A DNA stretch of 64,000 bases from Poecilobothrus nobilitatus (lineage: Eukaryota > Arthropoda > Insecta > Diptera > Dolichopodidae), in NCBI GenBank assembly GCA_947095535.1, contig OX352774.1, forward strand, positions 66,588,416 through 66,652,415, given 5' to 3'. The position numbers and the translations under genes were made by a program. The notes under the pieces were generated by a model that was not told the origin of the DNA, made no database searches, and was given only the letters and a program-made list of their open reading frames with translations. Positions 62,262 through 64,000 of this stretch are shown here, in pieces (the first letter of the stretch is position 1; each line of letters begins with the position of its first letter).

Positions 62262-62953
62262 CATATATTTCAGGTTCCGCTTAACATTTTTTCTATCTGA
62301 AAACGCTATTCGACAGGAATTTTTTTTTACCTTTATAAATCAATATCAAAATTATATATACTAGTTTTTAAATTTAGTATTTAAATTTACCGTTATGTGA
62401 AAACCAAATTTTGCATGATTTTTTTAAGTTCATAACACCGGCACGCTTTTAGATAGGAGCTTAAAATTGCGAGGCAAAGAAGAAATTTTAGAAGTAGTAT
62501 AAGTTTGCTTAGAAAATTTTTTTGTACCACCCCCTGTTTATGAGCTATTAGGGGTAAAAATTGAAAATTTCCTATTTTTAAACACCTGTAACTTAGGCAC
62601 CTGTACACATTTTCCTTCGGCAAGACAAAAAAAATTAAAGCTCCGGTAATATATTTTTATAATTATTTTTATAATATATTTATTAGGTTTCTTTTAATTG
62701 TATATGGTTCCAAAGTTACAGAACCCCAAAAATTCCAAAAAAGCCCTATTTTCAGATGTATATATCTCAGGCTCTGTGTAGTAGTTTTACAATCGAAAAA
62801 CACTAGAAGATCGGAAATTTTCTTACCTCTATAAATCAGTATCAAAATTATGCAATATTTTGTAATCCACTATATAAATTTACCGTTATATTAAAACTAA
62901 ATTTTGCATATTTCTTTCTTCATAACTCCGGCAGGCTTTGAGATAGGAACCTG
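62262..62953. repeat. diverged direct repeat pair, about 200 bp each
   Basis: The copies are about 62262-62463 and 62757-62953. Shared blocks in the same order are ATAT(T/C)TCAGG(T/C)TC; TTACCT(T/C)TATAAATCA; TATCAAAATTAT; AAATTTACCGTTAT; AAATTTTGCAT; and AGATAGGA(G/A)C. Between them lies AT-rich sequence with CACCCCCTGTTTATGAGC. A short GTCCGTCCGTCTG at 62109-62121 is a motif often met in fly repeats. The pair belongs to an unclassified dispersed repeat; no ends or protein were found. Confidence 0.7.
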
Positions 62954-63381
62954 AAATTTTCAGACATTTTTCAGACATTCTACCTTGTTTTTCTTGTGTT
63001 CATTATTCTACTCATCTTAAAAATAAAATGTTGATTAAATAAACCTTTAAAATGGATTAATAATAATATTTCCAATTTTCAATATTCAATTTTGAAATCT
63101 ACATATATTATTTCACAGATCTAAATTATTTTTGTAATACAAAAGAGTACAAAAAAAAATATACAAATATGTAAGTACAAAAAAAGATATAAAACTATAT
63201 ATTAAAAAAAAATCATGAGTTTTTCTCGTTTAATTTTTTTTTGAACTGAACCCTTTTAACGTAAAATTATTTCTTACCATTACACCTTTTTACTTATTTT
63301 TGAGTAGAATTTATTCTAGACTCGTTCAGTTTAAGTTTAATGCTCCTGCCCCACATACAACATAAATCTGACAAGGAAACT

Positions 63382-63520
63382 ACACAGTATTTTCTTTTAA
63401 GATGTGACTGTAAATGTTGTAAGGGGGGAATTATTGTGTCATGTGTAGAATTCCAACCACACACTTGTGTGATCAATGTATTTTAGCGTATGCCCTTATT
63501 CATTAGGCCACCGAGGCTCC
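63382..63520 (-). repeat. tRNA-derived SINE, copy 2, diverged
   Basis: It aligns with the 60.1-kb SINE over GGAGCCTCGGTGGCCTAATG, CTACACATG and CCTTACAACATTTACAGTC in minus-strand sense. The B box is damaged (GGTTGGAATTC in place of GGTTCGAATCC), so it is probably transcriptionally dead. A minus-strand open reading of 60 codons over 63294-63476 lies mostly within it and is not a gene. Confidence 0.8.
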
Positions 63521-64000
63521 TTGTTTTAATTATTACCTTTATATATTTAAAAAGTAAAATGTTTTTCTAATTATTCTAGGTAGGAGCAGATGGGTTAACA
63601 AGCAAAAATTTTAACAGAACAATGGGGCCAAAACTTAAAAAAAAACAAAAGAATATTTCGAAATTCTATTAAGTCTCCCTTTTAAAAATTAATTAATAAT
63701 AATGGCTACTAATTATTACATTATATTTTTTTATAACTTAACTATATAATAACTAATTTTAAAATTATATTTTTAAGCACTTATTTTAATATATAGTTTT
63801 AACATTTAAAGAATAAAAGCGATTATATATATATATATAAAAATATATGTATATATACAATATGTGTAAGATAATGTATGTAGTACGCCACAAAATAAAT
63901 TTTTTTTTCTAATTAAAACAAGAAAGAACTTAGAAAATTTTAAAGCAAAAACATTTTTTTTTTTTTTTTTTCTAAGTTTGCCAAATATAATTTTGTCATT
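63521..64000. other. AT-rich sequence to the window edge
   Basis: TA microsatellite at about 63823-63840; otherwise nothing is recognised. The missing 5' exons of the mub-like gene should lie beyond. Confidence 0.5.

Overview
The window is nuclear DNA from an insect, probably a fly. It is extremely AT-rich, with long A and T homopolymers everywhere, spliceosomal introns, a tRNA-derived SINE and Tc1/mariner, Jockey and fold-back elements. The only protein gene I can support lies on the minus strand from 58314 down to 37072. It is the 3' part of a triple-KH poly(C)-binding protein that matches what I recall of Drosophila mub (mushroom-body expressed; PCBP/hnRNP E family). No protein database could be searched, so the family call rests on the KH motifs, the linker sequences and splice phases that close exactly.

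Layout of the gene (transcription runs right to left): KH1 core 58258-58314; rest of KH1 and start of KH2 57361-57574; rest of KH2 57084-57247; linker 56764-56883; a 44-codon phase 0-0 exon, probably a cassette, 53255-53386; linker 47199-47283; KH3 46397-46661; then two alternative terminal exons, 45102-45570 (long, Asn/Ser-rich, ending in a basic tail) and 37072-37156 (27 residues). With the 44-codon exon the visible coding part gives 501 or 373 residues. The start codon and first strand of KH1 lie beyond 64000. Below 37072, and below 45102 for the other isoform, 3' UTR is expected, but its end cannot be placed.

Region by region: 1-9400 is AT-rich non-coding DNA with a decayed Jockey-type LINE fragment (about 6650-7045). 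9400-11250 is T-tract DNA ending in a TATA/Inr/splice-donor arrangement on the plus strand. 12331-13021 is a 12-copy minisatellite of about 60 bp. 13022-37071 is AT-rich with microsatellites, a pogo-like 1.16-kb element at 34168-35329 and smaller inverted repeats. 37157-58257 holds the introns, which are loaded with fold-back/MITE elements at 43.5-44.5, 48.6-49.0, 50.2-50.5, 51.5-52.0, 53.9-54.3, 54.9-55.3 and 55.7-56.1 kb. 58315-64000 is upstream intron or flank, with an internally deleted Tc1/mariner-like element (58979-59753, TA duplications), two SINE copies, a ribosomal protein P1 retropseudogene and a diverged direct repeat.

The strongest less-expected signals are a group of fold-back elements with GGGT ends and exact 8- or 9-bp target duplications, one nested inside another fold-back element; a cassette-exon acceptor that sits in a perfect hairpin; and the choice between two last exons through a shared split codon.
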